From Avidesulfovibrio sp964369685 (lineage in GTDB: Bacteria > Desulfobacterota > Desulfovibrionia > Desulfovibrionales > Desulfovibrionaceae), in assembly GCA_964369685.1 (NCBI GenBank), contig CAYJFB010000012.1, positions 11,041 to 75,040 on the forward strand: a stretch of DNA of 64,000 nucleotides, given 5' to 3'. A program made the position numbers and the translations under genes. Shown here in pieces: positions 1-8,493 of this stretch. Below the pieces are notes generated by a model. That model saw only the letters and a list, made by a program, of their open reading frames with translations. It searched no databases and was not told the origin of the DNA. How positions within the stretch are numbered: the stretch's first letter is position 1; every line of letters begins with the position of its first letter.

Positions 1-695
1 AAACAGTGATGAACAATATTTGTAAAAGACAATAAACCACACAATGTACCTAAGAGAAAAGTTATTATTATTAACAGATTAAAATCTGTAACAGCTTCTA
101 AAATAAATTGATATTGCCCCATTAAAACAAGAATAAACGCGCCTGATATACCCGGTAAAATCATAGCACAAATGGCAATAAAACCGGAAAAAAAGATAAT
201 AGGATATGTATGTGGTAAAGCGATCGGTTGAAAAAACATAATCCATATTGATAAAACCGTGCCAACCAGAAAGAGGAATGAAGAAATAAATCCATTGCCT
301 TGTATGATGAATACGTTTTTTGCCAATAAACATAAAGAGGACAGCACAAGTCCAAAAAAAGACGCCCAGACAACATGTATATGTGTTTCCATAAGATACA
401 CAACAACATTCGCAAGCGAAAAAATAGCTGTAACAATACCTAAACCCAAAGGAAGGAGAAAACCCCAAGGTATTTTTTTTATGGCGGTGTTCCATTCACG
501 TTTATATAATAATAGAAACATTTTTTTATCAAAAGTTTGAATGCTTTGTAAAAGCTTTTCATAAATACCGGTGATAAAGGCTATGGTTCCTCCTGAAATT
601 CCGGGTACGGTGTCTGCCGCGCCCATTGCCAGACCACATAAAAAATAATGTAATGTGTTTTTTGTAGACAGTCTTTCGTCGTTGTTCTGATGCAT
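1..695 (-). CDS. DUF368 family membrane protein (PopT-type undecaprenyl phosphate translocase), C-terminus cut by window edge
   Basis: The open frame runs from an ATG at 695 (AGGA upstream) to the window edge, giving about 231 residues without a stop. The DUF368 family is usually around 300 residues, so the C-terminus lies outside. The near-N-terminal segment GLAMGAADTVPGISGG and a later LPGISGAFILVLMGQY are the paired PGISG signatures of DUF368, and the rest is a series of hydrophobic segments. Members of this family (PopT) recycle undecaprenyl phosphate across the inner membrane for envelope glycan synthesis. That role is inferred from the family. The gene is divergent from the small gene starting at 845. 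Confidence 0.85.
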   Translation of the reverse strand, partial: MHQNNDERLSTKNTLHYFLCGLAMGAADTVPGISGGTIAFITGIYEKLLQSIQTFDKKMFLLLYKREWNTAIKKIPWGFLLPLGLGIVTAIFSLANVVVYLMETHIHVVWASFFGLVLSSLCLLAKNVFIIQGNGFISSFLFLVGTVLSIWIMFFQPIALPHTYPIIFFSGFIAICAMILPGISGAFILVLMGQYQFILEAVTDFNLLIIITFLLGTLCGLLSFTNIVHHC

Positions 696-844
696 GGTTA
701 TTCCTATAGTATGTTTTGATTTTATCGAAGAATCAGAATTATACCTTATCGTCTATAATATCATGAAAAAATATATTACTAAAAAAGAGTGTTGCTCAGG
801 CTTATGTTTTTTGAAATTTGTGCCGATAAGAGAAGTGAAGAAAG

Positions 845-1489
845 ATGGGACAACATATACAAAAAATATACGCGACGGAACACACAATGATCAACACGCT
901 CTCTGGATTCAAAATATATACCAATGCAAGCACGGTCGGACAGGATGTTTTTTCTAACCCTCGGCAAGAAAAAACGGCTCGAAACGATCTCGTCTCTTTT
1001 CCGAAGCATTCGCCGACGTCTCGCCGTTCATCTCTTGAAGACGCGGAAGCGACAAATCCTGAACAACTTCGTGAACGGATTCAAGCGCAAGAAGCGTCAC
1101 TGTATACCGCAACAGGTACATTACGTTCACGCGCACCGATACAGCCCTTTGAAGCTTCAATGACTTCGTTGGAGTTTCACACAAAAGCGTCTCGTTTTAT
1201 CGAACAAGACAATCATGCCTCACAACATCTGTTTGATGAAAGCGTCACACAGATACACCATAATCAAAAAAATCCTCTGCAAACCGTTGTACACGCTGCA
1301 TCTTGGAATGCAACGGATATGACGGGTCGACAGCCGAATGTAACAACGACTATGACGACACAAACGTTGCCAAATTCAACCATTATGGCGACACACATGG
1401 AAAAGGTTACGGCTTTTTATACTCATGTACGTGGTGAAACAGGTTTGGCTCCCGTTTCTTGGCGTTCAGGTATCTCTTTTTCTGTATAA
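845..1489 (+). CDS. hypothetical polar protein, 214 aa
   Basis: I do not recognise this protein. It is rich in Thr, Ser, Gln and His, has no hydrophobic segment or signal peptide, and contains no cysteine. The start is uncertain: ATG 845 follows an AGAAG-like stretch, while an in-frame ATG at 889 (MINTLSGF) would remove the odd first 15 residues. It stands alone between the divergent DUF368 gene and a convergent gene that ends at 1581. The frame stays open for 214 codons while the other frames are broken, so I think it is real. The function cannot be stated. Confidence 0.55.
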   Translation: MGQHIQKIYATEHTMINTLSGFKIYTNASTVGQDVFSNPRQEKTARNDLVSFPKHSPTSRRSSLEDAEATNPEQLRERIQAQEASLYTATGTLRSRAPIQPFEASMTSLEFHTKASRFIEQDNHASQHLFDESVTQIHHNQKNPLQTVVHAASWNATDMTGRQPNVTTTMTTQTLPNSTIMATHMEKVTAFYTHVRGETGLAPVSWRSGISFSV

Positions 1490-1580
1490 AACATCTTGTA
1501 TGACCGTTCTGTTTTGATTCTTCCTTCTCCCTCAAGAAAACGACATCACCGTTCAGAGCAAGAGCATACCCAAAAAATAT

Positions 1581-4500
1581 TTATAGTTTGAGTAACTCCA
1601 GACGTGCAGGCATAAGACGAACATCGGTGAACCGTGCTTCTTGGCTATAAAAGAGACGGACAAAATGATTTTTTGGACAATGGTTTGCAGAAAGTGGAAT
1701 GAGTGCTTGTCCGTTTGTAAAGGTGATGTTTTTGATATTGGCAAGCGTCGTTCCGTCGTGTGGAGTGAGCGGAACGGTTTGTTCTTTGGCACAAAGGACG
1801 AGATCGTGTAGCTCTGTAACTGTTTCAGAATGCAAAATGATGCCTGCAGGGTATTTTTGAAAAAAGCCTTTATGATATACGGAATAGCAAACCGTTTCAG
1901 CATGTCCAAGCCCAACAACATGCTGTATCCCTTTTGAATAGCATGAAAAATACGGAATTCGACAGAAAATGGTTATATACATTCGTGTAGCATTGCTTTG
2001 TTCTGCATGAAAGTTGTTTGTTGTGTTGTATTCTTGTCGTGTGCAGTGACGGCGTGTGCTGTCTTTTACGAGTGTGTTGTGGGAATTTTTTTTATCTGAC
2101 CATACAACAAGTGTTTCTTGGATTGTTTCGGGCCAGTTCCAAGTGAGTTCCACGGAACCGGTTTGCACATGGCTTTCTATATGTGATACTTCTGGTGCGG
2201 ATACAAGCGGACAGGCTTTACCTGCCAAGACTGTTGTCTTGTATACGGTACAGGGGATGACGTGTAATGTTTTGAGTTCTTCTTCGGATGCATTGACGAC
2301 AGCAAGGGCACGGTGCAACGATAGCGGCGTTGTATCGAAGTATTCAGGCTGTTCAACGTTGGTGTTGGCGGGTTGAACAGCCAATAAATCCAGTTTTTGT
2401 TTGTCTGCCAATGCTTCAAGTGGAACAAGATCGGGCTTCAGCGATTGTTCTATGGGGAGCAAAAGAAAAATGACGTCACCGCGTGTCGGTGCTGTCCAAG
2501 TCAGTGTCAGATGTTGTTGACAACAATACACATGCAGATCGTCAACCGCTGTAAGATGGAGTTGAGGTATTGCTTGATGATAAACTGGTACGGATTGCCG
2601 TTGCTTTGTCGGCGTTGTTGGATCGGTATAATTGGCGGTGATGGCGTATAAGTAGGTTTGACCGCTGACGAGTTGGGTATCGTGAGCCGTGTTGTTGTTT
2701 ACAGAGAGTTCTTTGGCTGCATTGAGATTGAGCATGCCTTTTTCAGGAAATGTATTTTCAGGCAAACGCCATACACGAATATTTGCGGTGCCTTTTGGAG
2801 TGTCCCAGCGGAGCGTACAACTTGTCTCATCTGTTTGGCTTTGGATGTTTTCAGGAGGTGGCGTTAGAAAAAGCGGTCCGACGCTGCATGGTTCTGAAGG
2901 TTGCGCATTGATGTTGTCGGAACGAAAGGCAAAGAGACTATAATACCAATTCATACCGCCGTGTGCTTGAGAGTCTTCATAGTCTGTCTGAGTTGATTTT
3001 TGTAACAAAGACAGGCCATCTTCAACGTGCTGTGGGATGGCATCGGCTTTACGGACGAGTGTATACAAGAGCGCATCGTTTGCTATTGGTGGTGTCCAAG
3101 CAAGGTGGAGTGTCTTGTTGTGTTCTTTATATGTTGTGGTGAGTGTCTTGATGGGCAAAGGCGGCAGTGTTTGTAAGGCTTGCAGAGCTTCCGGCAAATC
3201 AGTGCATGCTTCCAAGGCTTTTTCAAGACAGCTTTCAGCTTCACGGAATTGTTGTTGTTGTCTGTACTGTTCGCTTTCACGCAATTGTTCGCGGGCGTCG
3301 CCGAGGGCTTTAGTAATTAAGTTGAGTGCGCGTTGGAAGGCTTCAGGACCGCAGATTTGAATGGCTTCGGTGACACATTCGTGCGCCGCATGCATTTGAC
3401 GGTTACGCAACAACGGCACCAAACGTGCGGAAAACGTTTGCTGGCGATGATTTGTTTGTAAGAGTGTGTTGTGTAGTGTTTTGGCTTTTTCCCAGTTTGG
3501 CCAATGTTTCAGGCATTGTTCCAGATATTCGACGGCTTGTTCGGGGTTTGTTTCGATCGCTTGTTCGGCTTTTTTAAAGAGCTCTTCAACCACTTCAATA
3601 TCGGCCACATCTGCCGCACATTGCGTACATACTGCTTGATTGCTTGGCAAACGGGCACTACAGGCAGGGCAATCAATAATCAATTTTTCTTTGCAGTTCC
3701 AACAATATGTCGCTTGTGTGTCGTTTGCCAAACAACCACAAAAGCCACACTGTGGCAAGGGGCTACGGGGGATATTTTCTGTGCTGTCGATTTGTACTGT
3801 CCAGCGACGGCGTTGTGCTACGGCTTGGATATAAGAGCGTGTTTCCGTTTGGGATATGCCTTGAGTGCTTGCCAAAGTCGCCATATCGTTTAAGGCTTTG
3901 GCATTGATGCTACCGTTTTTTGCGGCAAGGGGGAGGACATCAAACAATATACTGTCAAGACGTTCGTCGGTCAGGGTTGTGTTATAGCGGCGTTTGCCAT
4001 CTTCCGAACTGAAGATGGCAAGGCATTGGCCGGCAAGTTCTTTGGCAGCGGATGTGCGATCATTGTGTTGTCCGCTGCGTAGGAGTGAACGATTGAGTTG
4101 TTCGGCGCGGGTGTGGAGCGTTTGTGCAGTACAGCGCTGACTCAATCCCAAAAATTCATATAAATCACGTTTATTAATGTGGTTGAGTGCGTCACGAATC
4201 CTGCGTGCTGTTGTGGTTTCCAAGGCTTGTCGTTGTGGTTCTTTTGTTTCTGTGTTTGGTGGTGTGGCTTGTAAGCCTGAGGCAAGAACCAGTCTTTCCA
4301 CTTCGGCTCTGCCGAGTTCGCGTACAAAACGGGCGCAGTCTTGATTGATGAAAGCGGAAATATTGCCTACACGGCCTTTGGCAAAATGGAGCATGTTGCT
4401 TAAACGAGTTCGAGCTTCGGTCAGCCGTTTTTCACGAGCTTGTTTGGCGAGTTTTGCGTGTGTTTGTCGTTGTATGGGATCGGCCAATGTTGTGCGAATT

Positions 4501-4673
4501 TGGGTAAGAAGTTGTAGATTGCGTGCGGCGAGGCGGGCGTCTTTCGGGGTGCCTTCGGTGCTTTGTTTTGACCATTGGCGTTGTTTTTCACGAATACGCG
4601 TTTCGATGTTGTTTTGATCTTGTTCATCGGGATCAAGTTCCAACAGCTCATAATAGTTTAGTTCATCCGCCAT
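1581..4673 (-). CDS. large multidomain protein: two degenerate J-like domains, double zinc ribbon, helical repeats, FN3-like C-terminus
   Basis: This protein has 1030 residues and a good ribosome site (AGGATTGCGTC before ATG 4673). Residues 5-75 (YYELLELDPDEQ...) and about 168-235 (DLYEFLGLSQR...) look like DnaJ J-domains, but neither has the HPD tripeptide needed to stimulate Hsp70. Residues 309-352 carry four CxxC pairs (CGFC, CWNC, CPAC, CTQC), a DZANK-like double zinc ribbon. Residues 355-500 are helical and TPR-like. From about 505 on the sequence is beta-rich with FN3-like repeats (LAWTPP, LRWDTP, LTWTAP, LTWNWP). There is no signal peptide or membrane segment, so it is probably cytoplasmic. 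The role is unknown; a scaffold or chaperone-associated protein is a guess. No Hsp70 gene is nearby. Confidence 0.75.
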   Translation of the reverse strand: MADELNYYELLELDPDEQDQNNIETRIREKQRQWSKQSTEGTPKDARLAARNLQLLTQIRTTLADPIQRQTHAKLAKQAREKRLTEARTRLSNMLHFAKGRVGNISAFINQDCARFVRELGRAEVERLVLASGLQATPPNTETKEPQRQALETTTARRIRDALNHINKRDLYEFLGLSQRCTAQTLHTRAEQLNRSLLRSGQHNDRTSAAKELAGQCLAIFSSEDGKRRYNTTLTDERLDSILFDVLPLAAKNGSINAKALNDMATLASTQGISQTETRSYIQAVAQRRRWTVQIDSTENIPRSPLPQCGFCGCLANDTQATYCWNCKEKLIIDCPACSARLPSNQAVCTQCAADVADIEVVEELFKKAEQAIETNPEQAVEYLEQCLKHWPNWEKAKTLHNTLLQTNHRQQTFSARLVPLLRNRQMHAAHECVTEAIQICGPEAFQRALNLITKALGDAREQLRESEQYRQQQQFREAESCLEKALEACTDLPEALQALQTLPPLPIKTLTTTYKEHNKTLHLAWTPPIANDALLYTLVRKADAIPQHVEDGLSLLQKSTQTDYEDSQAHGGMNWYYSLFAFRSDNINAQPSEPCSVGPLFLTPPPENIQSQTDETSCTLRWDTPKGTANIRVWRLPENTFPEKGMLNLNAAKELSVNNNTAHDTQLVSGQTYLYAITANYTDPTTPTKQRQSVPVYHQAIPQLHLTAVDDLHVYCCQQHLTLTWTAPTRGDVIFLLLPIEQSLKPDLVPLEALADKQKLDLLAVQPANTNVEQPEYFDTTPLSLHRALAVVNASEEELKTLHVIPCTVYKTTVLAGKACPLVSAPEVSHIESHVQTGSVELTWNWPETIQETLVVWSDKKNSHNTLVKDSTRRHCTRQEYNTTNNFHAEQSNATRMYITIFCRIPYFSCYSKGIQHVVGLGHAETVCYSVYHKGFFQKYPAGIILHSETVTELHDLVLCAKEQTVPLTPHDGTTLANIKNITFTNGQALIPLSANHCPKNHFVRLFYSQEARFTDVRLMPARLELLKL

Positions 4674-4811
4674 GACGCAATCCTGTTTGATGTTTTTATT
4701 TTTTCTGGTGGAAATTTTTTCTTCCAGATTCCTGTGAGGCAGCAGTTCTGATTATGAAGTTGTTTCAGTATATTAGAATTCTAAAGTAAAATTATTTTTT
4801 GTTGTCGGATA

Positions 4812-5702
4812 TTACAGCCGTTTTGCTTTGGCACGCATACGGCGTTCAATTTCAAGAACATTTTTATGTTTTTGCAGTGGCCATTGAGGAGCAAGCAAAT
4901 CGTCGCGTTGGGGATCCGCTACCACACGGTGGACTTGAATATCCGAACGCAACAACGACAACGCTTCCACAATTTGTTCTAAGTAGGTTTCGCGCTGCAA
5001 TGGTTTATATCGCCCTTCCAAAAAATCATATGCCAAGGGTGTTCGTTTGCACACAAAGAGATTATGAAACTTGACACCGTGAACAGGTAAGTTATTGATA
5101 CGGTGTACACTTTGAATCAAGTCATTTGGCGCAGCCTGTGGCAACCCAGCCATAAGGTGCACACAAACAGAAAGTCCTGCTTTGGCACAACACTCTATGG
5201 CTTTGACAGAACAAGCGGCGTCGTGTCCGCGATTGATGGCTTGCAGAGCGGTATTGTCAAAGGTTTGTACGCCAAGTTCGAGCCATTGCACGTCAAAAGG
5301 GGTTTCTGCCAACACGAGAGCTTTTTCTCGATCAACACAATCAGGACGTGTACCGAAAGAAAATCCTACACAGTCAGGCAGGTGTTCCAAATTTTTGACA
5401 AGAGTGCGTAATCGTGATGTGGGTCCGTAGGTATTGGAAAACGATTGCATATAGGCAATAAACAATTCGATTCCCGAAGAATGACGAAAGTGCGTATGCC
5501 AGTGTTTCCATTGAGAAAACACATTCATACCGGCAAGTCCCAAACCCGAACCAGAACCGTGTGCATTACAAAAAGTACATCCTGTCACAGACAGTGTTCC
5601 GTCTCGATTGGGGCAGGTACTGCCGACATCTAAAGGAATTTTTTGTACCTTCTGACCAAAGCGGCGTTTTAAATCCGCAGAAAAAGAATTCCAAAGTAGC
5701 AT
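4812..5702 (-). CDS. TIGR01212-family (YhcC-like) radical SAM protein
   Basis: This is a radical SAM protein of 296 residues from ATG 5702. The N-terminal CPNRDGTLSVTGCTFC has the Cx11CxxC spacing (cluster ligands) typical of the TIGR01212/YhcC family, within the Elp3-like radical SAM group. GFSFGTRPDC and LELGVQTFDNTALQAINRGH are further family segments. The substrate of this family is not established. The frame extends upstream to 6002, but that part would overlap the divergent mreB and reads like shadow sequence, so the internal ATG was chosen. Its ribosome site is weak. The short gap to mreB (5703-5790) must hold both promoters. Confidence 0.85.
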   Translation of the reverse strand: MLLWNSFSADLKRRFGQKVQKIPLDVGSTCPNRDGTLSVTGCTFCNAHGSGSGLGLAGMNVFSQWKHWHTHFRHSSGIELFIAYMQSFSNTYGPTSRLRTLVKNLEHLPDCVGFSFGTRPDCVDREKALVLAETPFDVQWLELGVQTFDNTALQAINRGHDAACSVKAIECCAKAGLSVCVHLMAGLPQAAPNDLIQSVHRINNLPVHGVKFHNLFVCKRTPLAYDFLEGRYKPLQRETYLEQIVEALSLLRSDIQVHRVVADPQRDDLLAPQWPLQKHKNVLEIERRMRAKAKRL

Positions 5703-5790
5703 CTTTTGTATTGACAGTGTTGCAGGTTTTGCAGAACAATAGGCGACTGAAGTTAAGCATACTCTTTCAGCAACAAGTGAGCAAGCACCT

Positions 5791-6831
5791 ATGGCCAAAG
5801 TTTTTGATTTTGTACTCGGCGTCTTTTCCAGCGATCTCGCCATTGACCTTGGCACAGCCAATACCTGTGTGTATGTCAAAGGCGAAGGCATTGTTTTGCG
5901 CGAACCGTCTGTTGTGGCGGTTAAAAAAGATCTGCGCGGCAACAGCGTTGTGCTGGCTGTGGGGCAAGATGCCAAACGAATGCTTGGGCGTACACCCGGC
6001 AATATTCAGGCAATCCGTCCTATGAAAGACGGTGTCATCGCTGATTTTGAAGTGACTGAAGCCATGTTGCGGCATTTTATTGCTAAGGTGCACAATCAAC
6101 GACGCATGGTGCGTCCGCGAATCATGATTTGTGTCCCCACAGGCATCACTCAAGTTGAAAAACGGGCGGTGAAAGAATCGGCACAAAGTGCCGGTGCACG
6201 TGAAGTGTATTTGATTGAAGAACCCATGGCAGCGGCTATCGGTGCAAATCTTCCCATTCAAGAACCCACGTCCAATATGGTCGTGGATATTGGTGGCGGA
6301 ACTACGGAAGTGGCTGTGATTTCGCTTTCGGGTATTGTGTATTCGCGTTCCGTGCGTGTCGGCGGCGACAAGATGGACGAATCCATCATGACCTATATCA
6401 AACGCAAATATAACATGCTCATCGGTGAATCGACTGCCGAAGAAATTAAAATCAAAATCGCTTCGGCGTATCCTATGGATCCTGAACAACAAATCGAAGT
6501 CAAAGGACGCGATCTTGTGACGGGTATACCACAAAATATTAACATCACATCCGAAGAAGTGCGTAAAGCCATTTCAGAACAAGTTGACAGCATTGTCCAA
6601 GCCGTGCGTATAGCCCTTGAACAAACACCCCCCGAATTGGCTGCCGATATTGTTGATCGTGGAATTGTTCTGACCGGCGGAGGTGCGTTGTTGAAAGGCC
6701 TTGATCAGCTGTTGCGCGAGGAAACTTCGTTACCCATTACGGTTGTTGAAGATCCACTTTCTGCCGTAGTTATGGGAACGGGACGTGCTTTAGACAATAT
6801 TGACGTGTTGCGTGATGTATGTATTGATTAA
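5791..6831 (+). CDS. mreB: rod shape-determining protein MreB
   Basis: This is a bacterial actin of normal length (346 aa) that polymerises along the inner membrane and guides the elongasome. The phosphate-1 loop DLAIDLGTANTCVYVKG, the phosphate-2 loop VVDIGGGTTEVAVISL, the adenosine motif GIVLTGGGALLKGLD and the EEPMAAAIGA segment are all present. It is followed by a Y-shaped terminator (6863-6917), so it is probably transcribed at least partly apart from mreC, which starts 309 bases downstream. Confidence 0.97.
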   Translation: MAKVFDFVLGVFSSDLAIDLGTANTCVYVKGEGIVLREPSVVAVKKDLRGNSVVLAVGQDAKRMLGRTPGNIQAIRPMKDGVIADFEVTEAMLRHFIAKVHNQRRMVRPRIMICVPTGITQVEKRAVKESAQSAGAREVYLIEEPMAAAIGANLPIQEPTSNMVVDIGGGTTEVAVISLSGIVYSRSVRVGGDKMDESIMTYIKRKYNMLIGESTAEEIKIKIASAYPMDPEQQIEVKGRDLVTGIPQNINITSEEVRKAISEQVDSIVQAVRIALEQTPPELAADIVDRGIVLTGGGALLKGLDQLLREETSLPITVVEDPLSAVVMGTGRALDNIDVLRDVCID

Positions 6832-7140
6832 TGATACATAATGACATTTTTTGTGTTTTTTCGGGCTTTTTTGGTTACACACCGCATGCGGATATACCTG
6901 CAAAGCCCATTTTTTTTGCAAAAAACGCGTCCATCTTTGCATGAAAACGCATCAGAGCCTTGCTCCTTTTGTTTTTTCTCAACGAAATGAATGATAGTCG
7001 TTTTATCTTTGGGTGAAAAGGCTTTCAGAGTCGTTTGAACTGCGGTACATGGTCAGTGCAAAACACACGAACATGCCGCAGGAACAAAAGGGGGCGGGGG
7101 GCAACGCCTCCCCCAAAAAAAGAAAAAAGAACTTTGTATT
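6832..7140. other. intergenic region mreB-mreC
   Basis: This 309-base gap holds the mreB terminator (6863-6917). A G/C-rich imperfect hairpin near 7089-7114 is followed by an A-rich run directly before mreC. The middle part (6920-7060) should contain the mreC promoter, but I see no convincing -35/-10 pair. No open frame here is credible. Confidence 0.6.
6863..6917 (+). terminator. Y-shaped intrinsic terminator after mreB
   Basis: GGGCTTT (6863-6869) pairs with AAAGCCC (6902-6908), which is followed by a run of eight T. The loop contains the palindrome CCGCATGCGG (6882-6891), so the RNA would have a branched stem. Confidence 0.8.
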
Positions 7141-8016
7141 ATGCCCTTTAAACGTTTTTTACTCATTCCCGTACTTTTATTGCTCTTTTTTCTGGCTATA
7201 TACAGTTTGAATAGGAGTAGCGGTACGTTGGATTCCATGACTTCGTCTACCGGTTTGGAACTGGTCGGCGTTGTCTTAAAAAGTATTCGCTTGATACAAG
7301 ATTCTGTCGGTGGAGTATGGCAAGATTATGTCAGCACTGTCGAAAATCGACAAACCAATCAGATATTGCATCGACGCCTCGAAGAAGCCGAAGCTCAACA
7401 AATAGTGATGGCTGAAGAACGTGCCGAATTGGTGCGTTTGAGGAAATTGCTTGAACTGCCTTCGCCTCCCGAATGGCAACGTTTGGCGTGTCGGGTTTTA
7501 GGTTTTCGCATGGGGCCGAACGCGGTTTTACAGAGTGTGTTGATTAACCGCGGTTTTTTAACAGGTGCCAGACCGGGAATGACGGTCATGTCAGTACAGG
7601 GGCTTGTGGGGCGTGTCTATCGCGCAGGTTTGTCTACGGCAACGGTTTTGTTACTTACCGATTTGGGAAGTCGTGTTGCCGTTGTTGGACAAGAAAGTCG
7701 TGCTCAGGGAATTTTTGGTGGTTTAGGTTCCGAACAACCGTTAGAATTGCGTTTTATGTCCAGTAACGTTGCTTTTAAACAGGGCGAATTGTTGATGACT
7801 TCAGGTATGGATGAGGCTTTTCCCAAAGGTATCGCGCTTGCCCGTGTTGTATACAGCGCGACAGACAAAGTGCAAGCTGAACTGTTGGTGGACTCGGCCA
7901 TGCTTGAAGAAGTGTTGCTCCTCGCGCCGCAAGCTGTCACGGCACCTGTGATTTTATCTGATCCGCTCCTCAATCCGTCTGCATCCGTTGTGGCGGAACC
8001 TGCTCCTACGGAATAG
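7141..8016 (+). CDS. mreC: rod shape-determining protein MreC
   Basis: MreC is the periplasmic elongasome scaffold, anchored by one N-terminal membrane segment (residues 6-22, LLIPVLLLLFFLAIYSL). A coiled-coil stretch (about 62-105) precedes the beta-domain, which has the MreC features NRGFLTGARPGMTVMS and GLVGRVYR. At 291 residues the length is usual. The ribosome site is weak. The order mreC-mreD-mrdA with tight spacing indicates one operon. Confidence 0.95.
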   Translation: MPFKRFLLIPVLLLLFFLAIYSLNRSSGTLDSMTSSTGLELVGVVLKSIRLIQDSVGGVWQDYVSTVENRQTNQILHRRLEEAEAQQIVMAEERAELVRLRKLLELPSPPEWQRLACRVLGFRMGPNAVLQSVLINRGFLTGARPGMTVMSVQGLVGRVYRAGLSTATVLLLTDLGSRVAVVGQESRAQGIFGGLGSEQPLELRFMSSNVAFKQGELLMTSGMDEAFPKGIALARVVYSATDKVQAELLVDSAMLEEVLLLAPQAVTAPVILSDPLLNPSASVVAEPAPTE

Positions 8017-8022
8017 TGCCTC

Positions 8023-8493
8023 ATGTCTGCGCGCAATGTGGTTTGGTGGGGTATTTTTTTTATTGTGGGAATTTGGTTGCAATTAGCGATTCCCGGTATT
8101 GACGTCTTGGCTGCGGGATTGTTGTTGACCTTGCAAGAACGCAAATTTTCACAAACGATTGTCATCTTGATTCTGCTTATTCTTATTCAGGAAGGGACGG
8201 GCACTTTGCATTTCGGTGCCGGTATATTGTGGTATTTTTTTCTTGTGGTATTTTTCTTTTTGGGACGTTGGATTTTTGCAACAGAAAACATGCTGTTTAT
8301 GGTGTTGTTTGGGATGGGATCCGGAGTGACGCACTATGTGATCATTCACATTATGCTTGTTTTACAAAAGCACAGCATGGATACTCGTCTTCTGCAAGAT
8401 GAAAGTATTCTACAGGCATTGCTTTTGCCCATAGCATGGAAATTGGCGCAACTTTTGCGTCCTTTGAGTCGTAGCCATGAAGAAACTGTTTGA
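8023..8493 (+). CDS. mreD: rod shape-determining protein MreD
   Basis: This is a small integral membrane protein of 156 residues with about five hydrophobic segments, starting 6 bases after mreC and overlapping mrdA by 17 bases. MreD sequences diverge strongly, so the call rests on size, topology and the mreC-mreD-mrdA order. The partners are MreC and PBP2. Confidence 0.9.
   Translation: MSARNVVWWGIFFIVGIWLQLAIPGIDVLAAGLLLTLQERKFSQTIVILILLILIQEGTGTLHFGAGILWYFFLVVFFFLGRWIFATENMLFMVLFGMGSGVTHYVIIHIMLVLQKHSMDTRLLQDESILQALLLPIAWKLAQLLRPLSRSHEETV

Noticed and set aside
694..957. 87-codon plus-strand frame between DUF368 and the small protein
   Set aside because: Overlaps both neighbours in other frames and has no protein-like pattern.
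4773..4784. Palindrome TTAGAATTCTAA
   Set aside because: A short AT palindrome of this kind is common by chance in AT-rich gaps; no second copy seen.
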